Positions 1 through 7,603 of a stretch of 64,000 bases of DNA are shown piece by piece. The stretch spans positions 372,001-436,000 of the forward strand of contig CABJBA010000004.1 in assembly GCA_902363735.1 (NCBI GenBank). The letters are read 5' to 3'. The notes beneath the pieces were generated by a model. That model was not told where the DNA came from, did not search any database, and saw only the letters and a list, made by a program, of their open reading frames with translations. This DNA is from Clostridiaceae bacterium (GTDB lineage Bacteria; Bacillota; Clostridia; Lachnospirales; Lachnospiraceae). How positions within the stretch are numbered: position 1 is the first letter of the stretch; every line of letters begins with the position of its first letter. The translations under genes and the position numbers were made by a program.

Positions 1-23
1 TAGCTTTTGCTCTAAATAATTAG

Positions 24-57
24 AAAAAACGGCCAGCGGGGGAGCTGACCGTTTTTT
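24..57. terminator. Terminator-like hairpin at left edge
   Basis: Arms at 24-37 and 44-57 pair with one mismatch. The stem starts with A6 and ends with T6, so it could stop transcription on either strand. The gene it serves lies outside the window. Bases 58-220 hold no gene I can see. Confidence 0.6.
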
Positions 58-220
58 CGGAGAAGGTATTTCGTTTCTTATGGGGTGTAGCAAAAACTAT
101 ATAATGTATTGGGGGGGGTTACATTTATTAATATACCACGGTCTTCAAAATAAGTGTGCACAAACATACGTTTTTTTCATAAATATTTTTATGCATTTTT
201 GTAATCTTATTCTTACGTAT

Positions 221-271
221 AAAAAAAAGCGCAGATCAGGGATTAAAAATTAGAGATTTTACCGGATCTGC
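221..271 (-). terminator. Rho-independent terminator of ftsH operon
   Basis: Minus-strand arms at 262-271 and 231-240 form a 10-bp stem that is followed by eight T residues (A8 on the plus strand, 221-228). It lies 17 bases after the ftsH stop and probably ends the long minus-strand operon. Confidence 0.8.
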
Positions 272-287
272 ACTGGTTTTGTTAAAA

Positions 288-2105
288 TTATACTATTTCT
301 GATGCAGGAAACAAGGCTTCAAATTCCTGCTGTCCAATCTTTTCTTTTTCGATCAGAAGCTTGCTGCATTCGTGGAGAATATCCTCATGCTTTAAAATGA
401 TTTCTCTGGCCTTTTCATAGCATTCGTCAATAATCCGTTTTACTTCGTTATCAATGGTATTGGCCACCTGGCTGCCATAGTTCTTGGTGTGGGCCAGATC
501 CCGGCCAATAAAGACTTCGTCTCCGTCATTGTCATAATTGATCATGCCTACCTTATCAGACATACCGTACTGGGTTACCATGGCACGGGCCAGAGCAGTC
601 GCCTGCTTGATATCCTGGGACGCTCCTGTGGTGATGTCGCCGAAAATAATTTCCTCTGCGATCCTTCCCCCAAGTCCCACCATAATATCCTGAAGCATCT
701 TTCCTTTGGTATTAAACATATGGTCCGTTTCCGGCAAAGGCATGGTGTATCCGGCTGCTCCCATTCCCGTAGGAATGATGGAAATAGTGTGCACTGGTCC
801 CACATCAGGAAGCACATGGAATAAAATTGCATGACCTGCCTCATGATAAGCAGTGATCTTCTTTTCCTTTTCCGTAACCACTTTACTCTTTTTCTCTGCT
901 CCGATTCCAACCTTTACAAAAGCCTTCTCAACATCAGCCTGATTGATGTATTTCTTTCCCTGTTTGGCCGCATAGATAGCTGCTTCATTCATCAGATTTT
1001 CCAGATCCGCCCCTGTAAACCCTGAAGTGGTCTGGGCGACTCTCTTTAAATCCACATCCTCTGCCAGAGGCTTTTCTTTTGAGTGAATCTTTAAAATCTC
1101 TTCTCTTCCCTTTACATCAGGCCTTCCTACGCCTACCTTACGGTCAAAGCGTCCGGGCCTTAAAATAGCCGGATCCAGAATATCCACCCGGTTGGTGGCA
1201 GCCATTACAATAATTCCTTCATTGACTCCAAAGCCATCCATCTCTACAAGGAGCTGGTTTAAGGTCTGTTCCCTTTCGTCATGGCCTCCGCCCATACCCG
1301 TACCTCTGCGCCGGGCAACGGCATCGATCTCATCAATAAATATGATACATGGGGCATGTTTTTTTCCTTCTTCAAAGAGATCTCTCACTCTGGAAGCTCC
1401 CACGCCCACAAACATTTCCACAAAATCAGAACCGGAAATAGAGAAAAACGGAACTCCGGCTTCTCCTGCCACGGCCTTTCCAAGAAGGGTCTTACCCGTT
1501 CCAGGAGGTCCTACAAGAAGGATTCCTTTGGGGATTCGGGCTCCCACGCCGGTGTACTTCTGGGGATTTTTCAAGAAATCCACTACCTCTTCCAGTTCTT
1601 CCTTTTCCTCTTCAAGCCCTGCTACTTTGCCGAAGTTGACTTTATTGGCATCCTTTGCCAGATGGGCTCTGCTTCGCCCAAAATTCATCATCCTGTTATT
1701 GGCGCTTCCCGCCCCTGCTCTTGCGTTCATCATCATAAACAGGAAAACCAGAGCCGTTGCTGTGAGAATCAACGGCAGAGCAATGCTTAAGAATAAGTTC
1801 TCCTTCTGCACTGCTTCAAGAGTATAATCAATTCCATTGCGGTCCAAGCGATCCTGAATATCAATGACATTAGATACGTTGGCCTGCATACCACTGCCAT
1901 CCACGGTCAGCTCCACCCGCCCTGTAGGAGGGGGATCGTTCTGGTAGATGGTCACTTTCTCTATGGTTCCCTGGTCAATGGCCAGCATGAGTTCCTGGTT
2001 GGTAATACTGCTGCCTGTTTTAGTCTGGCTGACGGCAAAAATGAAAACGACGGCCAGTAAGAGCAAAAAACCCAAACTTCTGAATGGTTGCTGTTGTTTC
2101 AACAC
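288..2105 (-). CDS. ftsH: ATP-dependent zinc metalloprotease FtsH
   Basis: Membrane-anchored AAA+ protease that degrades misfolded membrane proteins and short-lived regulators. Two N-terminal membrane segments (about residues 10-26 and 104-124) flank the extracytoplasmic domain. Walker A GPPGTGKT is near residue 200 and Walker B IIFIDEID near 256. The zinc site HEAGH is near 418. At 605 residues it has the usual family length. The start is GTG at 2105 or the adjacent TTG at 2102. Upstream AAGGAGG is 4 or 7 bases away respectively, so TTG may be the real start. It is the last gene of the tilS-hpt-ftsH cluster, the same order as in Bacillus subtilis. Confidence 0.97.
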   Translation of the reverse strand: MLKQQQPFRSLGFLLLLAVVFIFAVSQTKTGSSITNQELMLAIDQGTIEKVTIYQNDPPPTGRVELTVDGSGMQANVSNVIDIQDRLDRNGIDYTLEAVQKENLFLSIALPLILTATALVFLFMMMNARAGAGSANNRMMNFGRSRAHLAKDANKVNFGKVAGLEEEKEELEEVVDFLKNPQKYTGVGARIPKGILLVGPPGTGKTLLGKAVAGEAGVPFFSISGSDFVEMFVGVGASRVRDLFEEGKKHAPCIIFIDEIDAVARRRGTGMGGGHDEREQTLNQLLVEMDGFGVNEGIIVMAATNRVDILDPAILRPGRFDRKVGVGRPDVKGREEILKIHSKEKPLAEDVDLKRVAQTTSGFTGADLENLMNEAAIYAAKQGKKYINQADVEKAFVKVGIGAEKKSKVVTEKEKKITAYHEAGHAILFHVLPDVGPVHTISIIPTGMGAAGYTMPLPETDHMFNTKGKMLQDIMVGLGGRIAEEIIFGDITTGASQDIKQATALARAMVTQYGMSDKVGMINYDNDGDEVFIGRDLAHTKNYGSQVANTIDNEVKRIIDECYEKAREIILKHEDILHECSKLLIEKEKIGQQEFEALFPASEIV

Positions 2106-2114
2106 GCTGCCTCC

Positions 2115-2642
2115 TTATTGCTGTTCTATAATTCCAATATATGGTAAATTCCGGTATCTCTGATTATAATCGAGACCATAGCCTACAATAAATTCATCAG
2201 GCACAGTGAAACAGGTATATTTTACCTTTACCTGATGCTTTATCCGGCGCTCCGGCTTATCTAGAAGAGTACACAGCTCAATGCTGCCTGGATTCCTCTG
2301 CTTCAACACCTCAATTAAATAGGATAAGGTATTGCCGGAATCGATGATATCTTCTACAATCAATACGTCCTTTCCTTCAATAGGCTCATCAAGGTCCTTA
2401 ACAATCTTTACAATTCCGCTGGACACCGTTTCGGCTCCGTAGCTGGATACAGACATAAAGTCCATGGTAATGGGAATGCTTATTCTCTTGGCAAGTTCAC
2501 AGGTAAAAAAAACGCCTCCCTTTAAAATGCAGATTAAGTGAAGAGGCCTTCCTTCATAATCCCTGCTGATTGCTTCAGCGATTTCCCTTGTTCTCTGCGC
2601 AACTTCTTCCTCCGAAAGCAGTGTACGTATCTTATCATCCAT
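2115..2642 (-). CDS. hpt: Hypoxanthine-guanine phosphoribosyltransferase
   Basis: Purine salvage enzyme that joins hypoxanthine or guanine to PRPP. The 175-residue protein starts MDDKIRTLL and carries the PRPP-binding signature VLIVEDIIDSGNTL near residues 92-105. The start at 2642 overlaps the tilS stop by 8 bases, which implies translational coupling. The frame stays open 46 codons further upstream, but that extension is only the 51-bp tandem repeat read in another frame. Type I PRTases of this family start close to this ATG. The ribosome binding site (AGGAAAGAGGAA) lies in the last part of the repeat array. Confidence 0.95.
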   Translation of the reverse strand: MDDKIRTLLSEEEVAQRTREIAEAISRDYEGRPLHLICILKGGVFFTCELAKRISIPITMDFMSVSSYGAETVSSGIVKIVKDLDEPIEGKDVLIVEDIIDSGNTLSYLIEVLKQRNPGSIELCTLLDKPERRIKHQVKVKYTCFTVPDEFIVGYGLDYNQRYRNLPYIGIIEQQ

Positions 2643-4164
2643 TATCTTTTCCTCTTTCCTGCCCTGTATTTTGGGCATAGTGGTATGCCTGGAGGGCGCT
2701 TCCTCTTTCCTGCCCTGTATTTTGGGCATAGTGGTATGCCTGGAGGGCGCTTCCTCTTTCCTGCCCTGGGTTTTGGGCATAACGGTATGCCCGGAGGGTG
2801 TTTTCTCCGTCTATCTTCATTTGTATGACTGTATTGGTATCGTCTGTAATCTTATAGTATTCACTGACCCGGTATCCGATTACCCATAGGACGTGGGAGC
2901 CATCTGCCACCAGGGGAATTTTTCCCCGTTTCTCCCTGGAAATCTTTTCATCAATCATAAAAGACTTGACTGACTTCCTTCCGCCTCCGGCCAGCATAAT
3001 ATAATCTCCGGTTTCCCGATACCTTACAGAAAGCGTACTATTGATTTTATCATAATCAAACCATTTCGTATACCCGTTTTTGGGAATTTCCTGGCCTTTT
3101 TTGTAGGAAAATACTTTAAAATTCACTTCAGGAAGCAAAATTTCTTCTTCTTTTTCCCCAAAATCATTATGATCCTTTCCTTTTATCCACAATTCCTCCG
3201 GGTTACGCACAGCCTTTAAGCCCCCGGGCAGATCCACCCGCTTGCCTGCCTGCGCAAAAACAAGGGCAGACACACTTTCCACATGACTCATGGTGATATC
3301 CTTCATAGAGTCCCGGACAGACTTAATCATGGCCCGGATTACATAACTTCTGATAATATCTTCTTCCTCTGAAAGAACCTTTGCCGAAACCTTACAGCCT
3401 GTCACGTTCCCGTCTTCATTCCGATCCCAGGTTCCCAGGCACTCCAGCAGCTTATTTGCCTGCTTTTCTAAGTAAATATCGGCCTTTGCCGCCATTTCTC
3501 CCGCATGGAGAATATTTTCCTCTGCCCGGCTGTTGATCTGTTCCCTGATCTGGGGTAGAATCCTGGCGCGGATTCGGTTTCTGGCATAGTCCTCCAGAGC
3601 ATTGGTGGAGTCCTCACAATAAGATATCCCATTTTCTTTCAGATATGCAAGAATCTCCTTCCTGCCGACGCACAAAAGAGGGCGGATGATACGGTCCCGG
3701 ACAGGACGCATTCCCCCAAGTCCCTTCAGACCCGTCCCCCGGAACAGGTTGTACAAAATGGTTTCTGCCTGGTCGTCTGCGTGGTGGGCCACTGCAATCT
3801 TCGCTGCACCAAAGACCAACCGTTCCTTTTCAAATATCTCATATCTAAGATGCCTGCCGGCTTCCTCCACCGACATTCCGTTTTCCTTTGCAAAAAGGGC
3901 CGCATTTACCTGGATGCAGGAAAAATCCACCCCCAGCTTCGTGGCAAGATCCCGGGAAAACTCACTGTCCCGGTCCGCTTCCTCTCCCCGCAGGCCATGG
4001 TGGACATGGACAGCTTTCAGTGTAAGCCCCAGTTCCTCCTTTAACTCACTCAGGACTATAAGAAGACAGACCGAATCGGCGCCTCCGGAGAGGGCTGCAA
4101 TAACCCTGTCCCCGGGAGCAAACAGCCGGTTCCGTCTGATATAGTCCAATATCTTTTTGTACAT
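2635..4164 (-). CDS. tilS: tRNA(Ile)-lysidine synthase TilS with repeat tail
   Basis: Ligates lysine to C34 of the AUA-reading tRNA-Ile, an essential step. The PP-loop ATPase motif SGGADS is near residue 20, and the C-terminal TilS domain follows. I chose the ATG at 4164 (509 residues). It has AAGGAAGGTGG upstream and begins just before the PP-loop, whereas the frame's first ATG adds 28 unrelated residues. The last ~52 residues are three copies of a 17-residue unit (consensus ALQAYHYAQNTGQERGS) that is not part of normal TilS. It sits between spoIIE and hpt and overlaps hpt by 8 bases. Confidence 0.95.
   Translation of the reverse strand: MYKKILDYIRRNRLFAPGDRVIAALSGGADSVCLLIVLSELKEELGLTLKAVHVHHGLRGEEADRDSEFSRDLATKLGVDFSCIQVNAALFAKENGMSVEEAGRHLRYEIFEKERLVFGAAKIAVAHHADDQAETILYNLFRGTGLKGLGGMRPVRDRIIRPLLCVGRKEILAYLKENGISYCEDSTNALEDYARNRIRARILPQIREQINSRAEENILHAGEMAAKADIYLEKQANKLLECLGTWDRNEDGNVTGCKVSAKVLSEEEDIIRSYVIRAMIKSVRDSMKDITMSHVESVSALVFAQAGKRVDLPGGLKAVRNPEELWIKGKDHNDFGEKEEEILLPEVNFKVFSYKKGQEIPKNGYTKWFDYDKINSTLSVRYRETGDYIMLAGGGRKSVKSFMIDEKISREKRGKIPLVADGSHVLWVIGYRVSEYYKITDDTNTVIQMKIDGENTLRAYRYAQNPGQERGSALQAYHYAQNTGQERGSALQAYHYAQNTGQERGKDNG
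2649..2801. repeat. Three tandem copies of a 51-bp repeat
   Basis: Copies start at 2649, 2700 and 2751. The first two are identical and the third differs at a few positions. Because 51 is a multiple of 3, copy number changes alter the TilS tail by 17 residues without a frameshift. On the minus strand each unit ends in AGGAAAGAGGAA, a Shine-Dalgarno-like sequence. The last copy supplies the ribosome binding site of hpt. The unit is open in several frames on both strands, which explains the overlapping spurious frames here. Confidence 0.95.
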
Positions 4165-4251
4165 TGAGCCACCTTCCTTTGCATATTTTTCCAGTCCGGA
4201 AAAACAGCATACTACGATAAGTATACCTGTAAAACATATCTCTTGCAATTA

Positions 4252-5637
4252 CTATTTTCGTTTCCATATGCCGGCTGCCAAAACCGTCATATCGTCATTG
4301 GCCTTATCTGTAAAAGACCTGGCAAAGAGGAGAATCCGGTCAGCCATGTCCTGAGGATTTTTTATGGGCATTCCTGCAATAAACTCCTGAAGCATCAGTT
4401 CCTTATCCTCTGCCGGAAGAGCATCTAAGACACCGTCGCTGACCATGATGACCCGGTTGTCGTCCCACAGCTTTTTAGACAGCAGAACTGGCTCCACGCC
4501 GTTTAAAACTCCCATTGGAACTTCTCCTGCCTCCATCAGTTCCACGCCTTTGTCGCTGAGAATGTAGGTAGCTGCTGCTCCCAGCTTCATGGCCTCTAAA
4601 ATTCCCGTCTTTAAATCAATGCAGCACAAGTCCAGAGTGGCTGGATGCTGGGACATTCCGGTCAGCAGCAAAACTGTATTAACCAGCTTAAGAGCTGCTC
4701 TGGCTGAAAAACCCGCTTCCAAAAGTCTCTGGGTCAGTTCAATCACCTGCCTGCTTTCCTCCTCTGCAGTCTTTCCGCTGCCCATCCCGTCCGACAAGCT
4801 CATGATGGCTTGTCCTGGCTGAATATGGCCAAAGGTATAATTATCGCCGGATACCTCTTCCCCGGTCTTAGTAGCCCTGGCCGCACCATAAATCACCTGA
4901 TACTGCCCCCGTTCCACAAACCGTATGGTATCAGCCTGTTTTGTTACCAGATTTCTGCCGTCAGGAGGTACAGTCCACTCTCCTTCTCCCACAGCATCTC
5001 CCAGAATTTCTGCAGCTTCTTTCACGGTCACGCAACGCCCGTTTACAGTCCTCATAGTTATATATGCTTCCCTCTGGCGGTTTTCATATTCCAGAAAAAG
5101 TAATTTTTCTACGAAAATGTGATTACGGCGGAATACCCGTTTTACAGCATCCTCCCACTTTGGAGTTACATCAACAGAATTTTCTACCTGATAAGAAAAT
5201 TCCTCTAAAATCACCGCCAGCTCCTTAAACTGGGCTACAACCGCATCCCGGCTTTCCAAAAACCGGTTTTTCCACGCCAGATTCATGGTTGCCCTTCCAA
5301 GGCCCCGGTTTAACTGGACTAAGTATTCATCTTTGTGTTTGCATGTTTCCAGAAAAAAACGGGGCATGTCCCCGTAGTCCACGCTCCCCTTTTGTTCAAA
5401 TGCACGAATCAGATAGTGAAGGTAATACTGATTATCCTGTTCCTGTCCCGGATATACGATACACTTGCTGCATCCTGCGCATACCATGGACGCTGCAGTC
5501 TGAAGTGCTGCTTCGCCGTCCTCCTTTGTAAGTCCCTGCTGTGAGGATAAATCATCTGTAAATGCCCTGGAAAGCTCTCCTAACGAGTTTGCCATGTCAT
5601 TTAATTTCTTCGCCGTATATACATTCACATCAGCCAT
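4252..5637 (-). CDS. spoIIE: SpoIIE-type PP2C phosphatase lacking membrane domain
   Basis: SpoIIE dephosphorylates SpoIIAA-P to activate sigma-F in the forespore and also localises to the polar septum. The C-terminal half shows PP2C metal-binding motifs: SDGMGSGK near residue 285, SDGVLD near 405 and NDDMTVLAAG at the end. The upstream part resembles the SpoIIE central region. SpoIIE is normally about 800 residues with a ten-helix N-terminal membrane region, and that region is absent here. Upstream DNA is only a promoter and then divIC. I prefer the ATG at 5637 (461 residues), because the promoter at 5704-5736 would place the ATG at 5691 almost on the transcript start. The position between divIC and tilS matches B. 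subtilis spoIIE. Confidence 0.85.
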   Translation of the reverse strand: MADVNVYTAKKLNDMANSLGELSRAFTDDLSSQQGLTKEDGEAALQTAASMVCAGCSKCIVYPGQEQDNQYYLHYLIRAFEQKGSVDYGDMPRFFLETCKHKDEYLVQLNRGLGRATMNLAWKNRFLESRDAVVAQFKELAVILEEFSYQVENSVDVTPKWEDAVKRVFRRNHIFVEKLLFLEYENRQREAYITMRTVNGRCVTVKEAAEILGDAVGEGEWTVPPDGRNLVTKQADTIRFVERGQYQVIYGAARATKTGEEVSGDNYTFGHIQPGQAIMSLSDGMGSGKTAEEESRQVIELTQRLLEAGFSARAALKLVNTVLLLTGMSQHPATLDLCCIDLKTGILEAMKLGAAATYILSDKGVELMEAGEVPMGVLNGVEPVLLSKKLWDDNRVIMVSDGVLDALPAEDKELMLQEFIAGMPIKNPQDMADRILLFARSFTDKANDDMTVLAAGIWKRK

Positions 5638-5703
5638 ATGGTGATGTCCCGCCTTACGTCTGAACACAAAAATACCTCCTGCCCGTTTCATGGTTTAGAC
5701 CCC

Positions 5704-5736
5704 ATTATATACAGGCAGGAGGGAAATATTTGTCAA
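5704..5736 (-). promoter_or_regulatory. spoIIE promoter with 21-bp spacer
   Basis: On the minus strand TTGACA (5731-5736) is followed after exactly 21 bases by TATAAT (5704-5709). The perfect hexamers with an overlong spacer match the layout known for B. subtilis spoIIE, where Spo0A-P activates sigma-A. A 0A-box-like TGTCAAA (consensus TGTCGAA) on the plus strand overlaps the -35. It could also be just the -35 itself. Confidence 0.7.
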
Positions 5737-5782
5737 AATAGCTGACTCTGTTTTTAAAATCGTACGACAATGTTCTGCTTTT

Positions 5783-6106
5783 TCACTGTCTCTTGGACGG
5801 CTTTAAAAGAATCTCATCAGGCTTTACAAGTCCAAGCTTCTGCTTTGCCACTTCCTCCACATACTGCTTGGTCTGAACGTAGACCCGGTACTCCTCCAGC
5901 CCGGCTGATCGTTCCTTTTCCTTGTCCACCTGTGCTTCTAAATTATCCAGGCGGATCTGGTACGACCGGTCCTTCTCTCTCAAGGTCTCTCCTTTTATGG
6001 TGACAATCGCAGCAAGGCTTATGACAACAAAAGTGGTCCCTATGATAGTCATACGGTTTCCCCATTTATCTTTTCTTTTTCTTCTTGATTTGCCCATTCT
6101 GCTCAT
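5783..6106 (-). CDS. divIC: Septum formation initiator DivIC/FtsB family
   Basis: Bitopic divisome protein that pairs with FtsL and helps activate septal peptidoglycan synthesis. It has a basic N-terminal cytoplasmic tail (residues 1-18), one membrane helix (about 20-38) and then an extracellular coiled coil. The C-terminal sequence YVEEVAKQKLGLVKPDE is typical of the family. 107 residues is normal. The start could be residue 1 or residue 4. It lies between yabQ and spoIIE, as in B. subtilis. Confidence 0.92.
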   Translation of the reverse strand: MSRMGKSRRKRKDKWGNRMTIIGTTFVVISLAAIVTIKGETLREKDRSYQIRLDNLEAQVDKEKERSAGLEEYRVYVQTKQYVEEVAKQKLGLVKPDEILLKPSKRQ

Positions 6107-6117
6107 ACAATCACCAG

Positions 6118-6477
6118 TTATCTTTTACATTGCCTCTTCCGGTTACATCTATCTATCTTCATTGTAAGATATTTTTGAAAACGTTTCAAGAGTTTTAGAA
6201 AATGTTTACTTATTATCTTATCATATAAAAGCATTCCAATAAATACTCCGGCAATGGCATACCCTCTCAAGCCTCCGTCATTGAGCTCATACAACAGGGA
6301 AAACGTGACCAGCGCAGCATAGATCCAGTATACCATGTCCTCTATTCCCGTAAAAACATAAGAATGAGGAACAAAGATGCGGAAAATGCGCAGCAAGTCA
6401 TATGTCATCATAAGCCCCGCACCCGTCAGGAAGCTGTAGAGCAGAAGCCTTACTTCATACACAATATGAACGCTCAT
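6118..6477 (-). CDS. yabQ: Spore cortex/coat protein YabQ
   Basis: YabQ is a mother-cell membrane protein needed for cortex formation in B. subtilis. This 119-residue protein has three to four hydrophobic segments (about 8-32, 45-63 and 70-88) and a basic tail (about 89-119). The gene position between yabP and divIC is conserved and is the main support, as the family is poorly conserved in sequence. In Bacillus it is part of a sigma-E operon with yabP. No sigma-E promoter is clear here. Confidence 0.85.
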   Translation of the reverse strand: MSVHIVYEVRLLLYSFLTGAGLMMTYDLLRIFRIFVPHSYVFTGIEDMVYWIYAALVTFSLLYELNDGGLRGYAIAGVFIGMLLYDKIISKHFLKLLKRFQKYLTMKIDRCNRKRQCKR

Positions 6478-6495
6478 ACGACTCCTTCCGGTTTT

Positions 6496-6780
6496 TTATT
6501 TGAACAGTCTGGAAAACAGGGATTCTCCTGATCTGCGCAGAGCTTCATTGGAAGAATAGACAACGCTTTCAATATTGCCGTTTAAATCCACTTCTCCCTT
6601 TTCTAAAGTCAGGCGGCTGACGTGAAGCTCCTTTCCCTTTAAGGTCAGAAGTCCCATATCAGTATCCAGAACCACCTGTCCCTCATCAAAGGACACTACC
6701 TCCCGGACCCCTGTAATCGTACCGGAAGCTCTGTTTTCAATTGCCAGCCTGTGAGGGCGTATGCTCATTCTTTCTTCCAT
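6496..6780 (-). CDS. yabP: Sporulation protein YabP
   Basis: Small YabP/YqfC-family protein of 94 residues, expressed in the mother cell in Bacillus and needed for normal spore maturation. The C-terminal part VDLNGNIESVVYS is family-like. Its AGGAGG ribosome binding site forms the 3' arm of a perfect 15-bp hairpin directly upstream (6786-6824), so translation may be gated, or the hairpin may end upstream transcripts. yabQ follows 18 bases downstream, so the two are probably co-transcribed. Confidence 0.88.
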   Translation of the reverse strand: MEERMSIRPHRLAIENRASGTITGVREVVSFDEGQVVLDTDMGLLTLKGKELHVSRLTLEKGEVDLNGNIESVVYSSNEALRRSGESLFSRLFK

Positions 6781-6785
6781 AAGAA

Positions 6786-6824
6786 AACCTCCTAATATAC
6801 CTGTATAAAGTATATTAGGAGGTT
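6786..6824 (-). promoter_or_regulatory. Perfect 15-bp hairpin that buries yabP ribosome site
   Basis: Arms 6810-6824 and 6786-6800 are perfect complements around a 9-base loop. On the minus strand the second arm contains AGGAGG, spaced correctly for the yabP ATG at 6780. The first arm carries CCTCC, so the ribosome site is sequestered when the hairpin forms. The stem is followed by TTTTCTT, so it may also be a weak terminator between rqcP and yabP. Confidence 0.75.
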
Positions 6825-6858
6825 CCCCTCAATATTCCTGAATATTAAGACCGGCGGG

Positions 6859-7098
6859 TTAAAGATAGCGGTAAAGATCTTTAGCCTCATCCTTTTTTAC
6901 AGTTTCTGCCACATCGAGGACCTCTACCTTCACGGAGCTGGTTCCAAAGCGTATCTCAATGGTATCACCGGCCTTTACGCTTAAGGAAGCTTTTGCAGAC
7001 TTGTCATTTACAAGCACCCGTCCTGCGTCGCAGGCTTCGTTGGCAATGGTTCTTCTTTTAATGAGGCGGGAAACTTTAAGGAATTTATCAAGTCTCAT
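6859..7098 (-). CDS. rqcP: S4-domain ribosome rescue factor RqcP
   Basis: This 79-residue protein is a single S4 RNA-binding domain, MRLDKFLKVSRLIKRR onward, orthologous by sequence and position to B. subtilis YabO/RqcP. That protein works with RqcH to add alanine tails to stalled nascent chains on 50S subunits. It follows hup by 3 bases, so the two are co-transcribed. A downstream hairpin separates the pair from yabP. Confidence 0.9.
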   Translation of the reverse strand: MRLDKFLKVSRLIKRRTIANEACDAGRVLVNDKSAKASLSVKAGDTIEIRFGTSSVKVEVLDVAETVKKDEAKDLYRYL

Positions 7099-7101
7099 AA
7101 A

Positions 7102-7377
7102 TTATTCGTTTATCAGATCCTTTAAAGCTTTTCCGGCTTTGAACTTTGGTGTTCTGGAAGCAGGGATATTCATAACTTCGCCGCTTCTTGGGTTTCTACC
7201 CTCTCTTGCTGCTCTCTCAGACACCTCAAATGTACCGAAACCAACTAACTGGATCTTCTCACCCTTAACCAGCTCTTCAGATATTACATCTGTTAAAGCC
7301 TTAACCGCTTTCTCTGCATCTTTTTTGGACAGTTCTGCTTTCTCTGCTACTGCTGCGATTAACTCTGCTTTGTTCAT
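7102..7377 (-). CDS. hup: DNA-binding protein HU
   Basis: Histone-like DNA-bending protein of the nucleoid. At 91 residues it has the usual length and shows the HU signature GFGTFEVSERAAREGRNPRS with the flexible beta-arm. The start has TAGGAGGAAG upstream. A short palindrome (7398-7411) lies in the leader. Together with rqcP it forms a two-gene transcript from the strong promoter at 7442-7470. Confidence 0.97.
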   Translation of the reverse strand: MNKAELIAAVAEKAELSKKDAEKAVKALTDVISEELVKGEKIQLVGFGTFEVSERAAREGRNPRSGEVMNIPASRTPKFKAGKALKDLINE

Positions 7378-7441
7378 TGATATCTTCCTCCTAGAATGTA
7401 GCCCGGGCTACGATTTTTCGCGTTACACGATTACTATATCA

Positions 7442-7470
7442 TTTATAGCTGTTTCTCCAGTATTTGTCAA
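7442..7470 (-). promoter_or_regulatory. Sigma-A promoter of hup-rqcP
   Basis: Minus strand TTGACA (7465-7470), a 17-base spacer, then TATAAA (7442-7447). The start site would lie about 60 bases upstream of hup. A 14-bp palindrome at 7398-7411 in the leader could be a small hairpin or an operator. Confidence 0.8.
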
Positions 7471-7603
7471 GGTTTTTTGAGCCTTTTAGGGGGCTGAACT
7501 GCCTGACTTTCTGAAGATTTTCTGACAATTGTTCTTCCCCCCTGTTAAAAAATATCCTCTTCCTATATAATAAGGGATAGCTTAACGATACTGGAGGTAA
7601 TTT

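Noticed and set aside
1192..1827. Long plus-strand open frame opposite ftsH
   Set aside because: Low-complexity, Ser/Pro-rich shadow of the conserved ftsH frame with no family match and no ribosome site.
2643..2780. 46-residue N-terminal extension of Hpt
   Set aside because: It is only the tandem repeat read in another frame. The ATG at 2642 matches the family start and has a good ribosome site.
2649..2801. Tandem repeat as CRISPR array
   Set aside because: Copies are directly adjacent without spacers, and the unit is coding within tilS.
4165..4248. 28-residue N-terminal extension of TilS
   Set aside because: The PP-loop should be near the N-terminus, and AAGGAAGGTGG precedes the ATG at 4164.
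5692..5782. Missing SpoIIE membrane domain as a frameshifted remnant
   Set aside because: The 91 bases hold only a promoter and no hydrophobic frame. divIC follows directly.
6800..6850. Sigma-E promoter for yabP
   Set aside because: AATATT and TATACTTT elements occur but with a 16-base spacing that does not fit sigma-E well.
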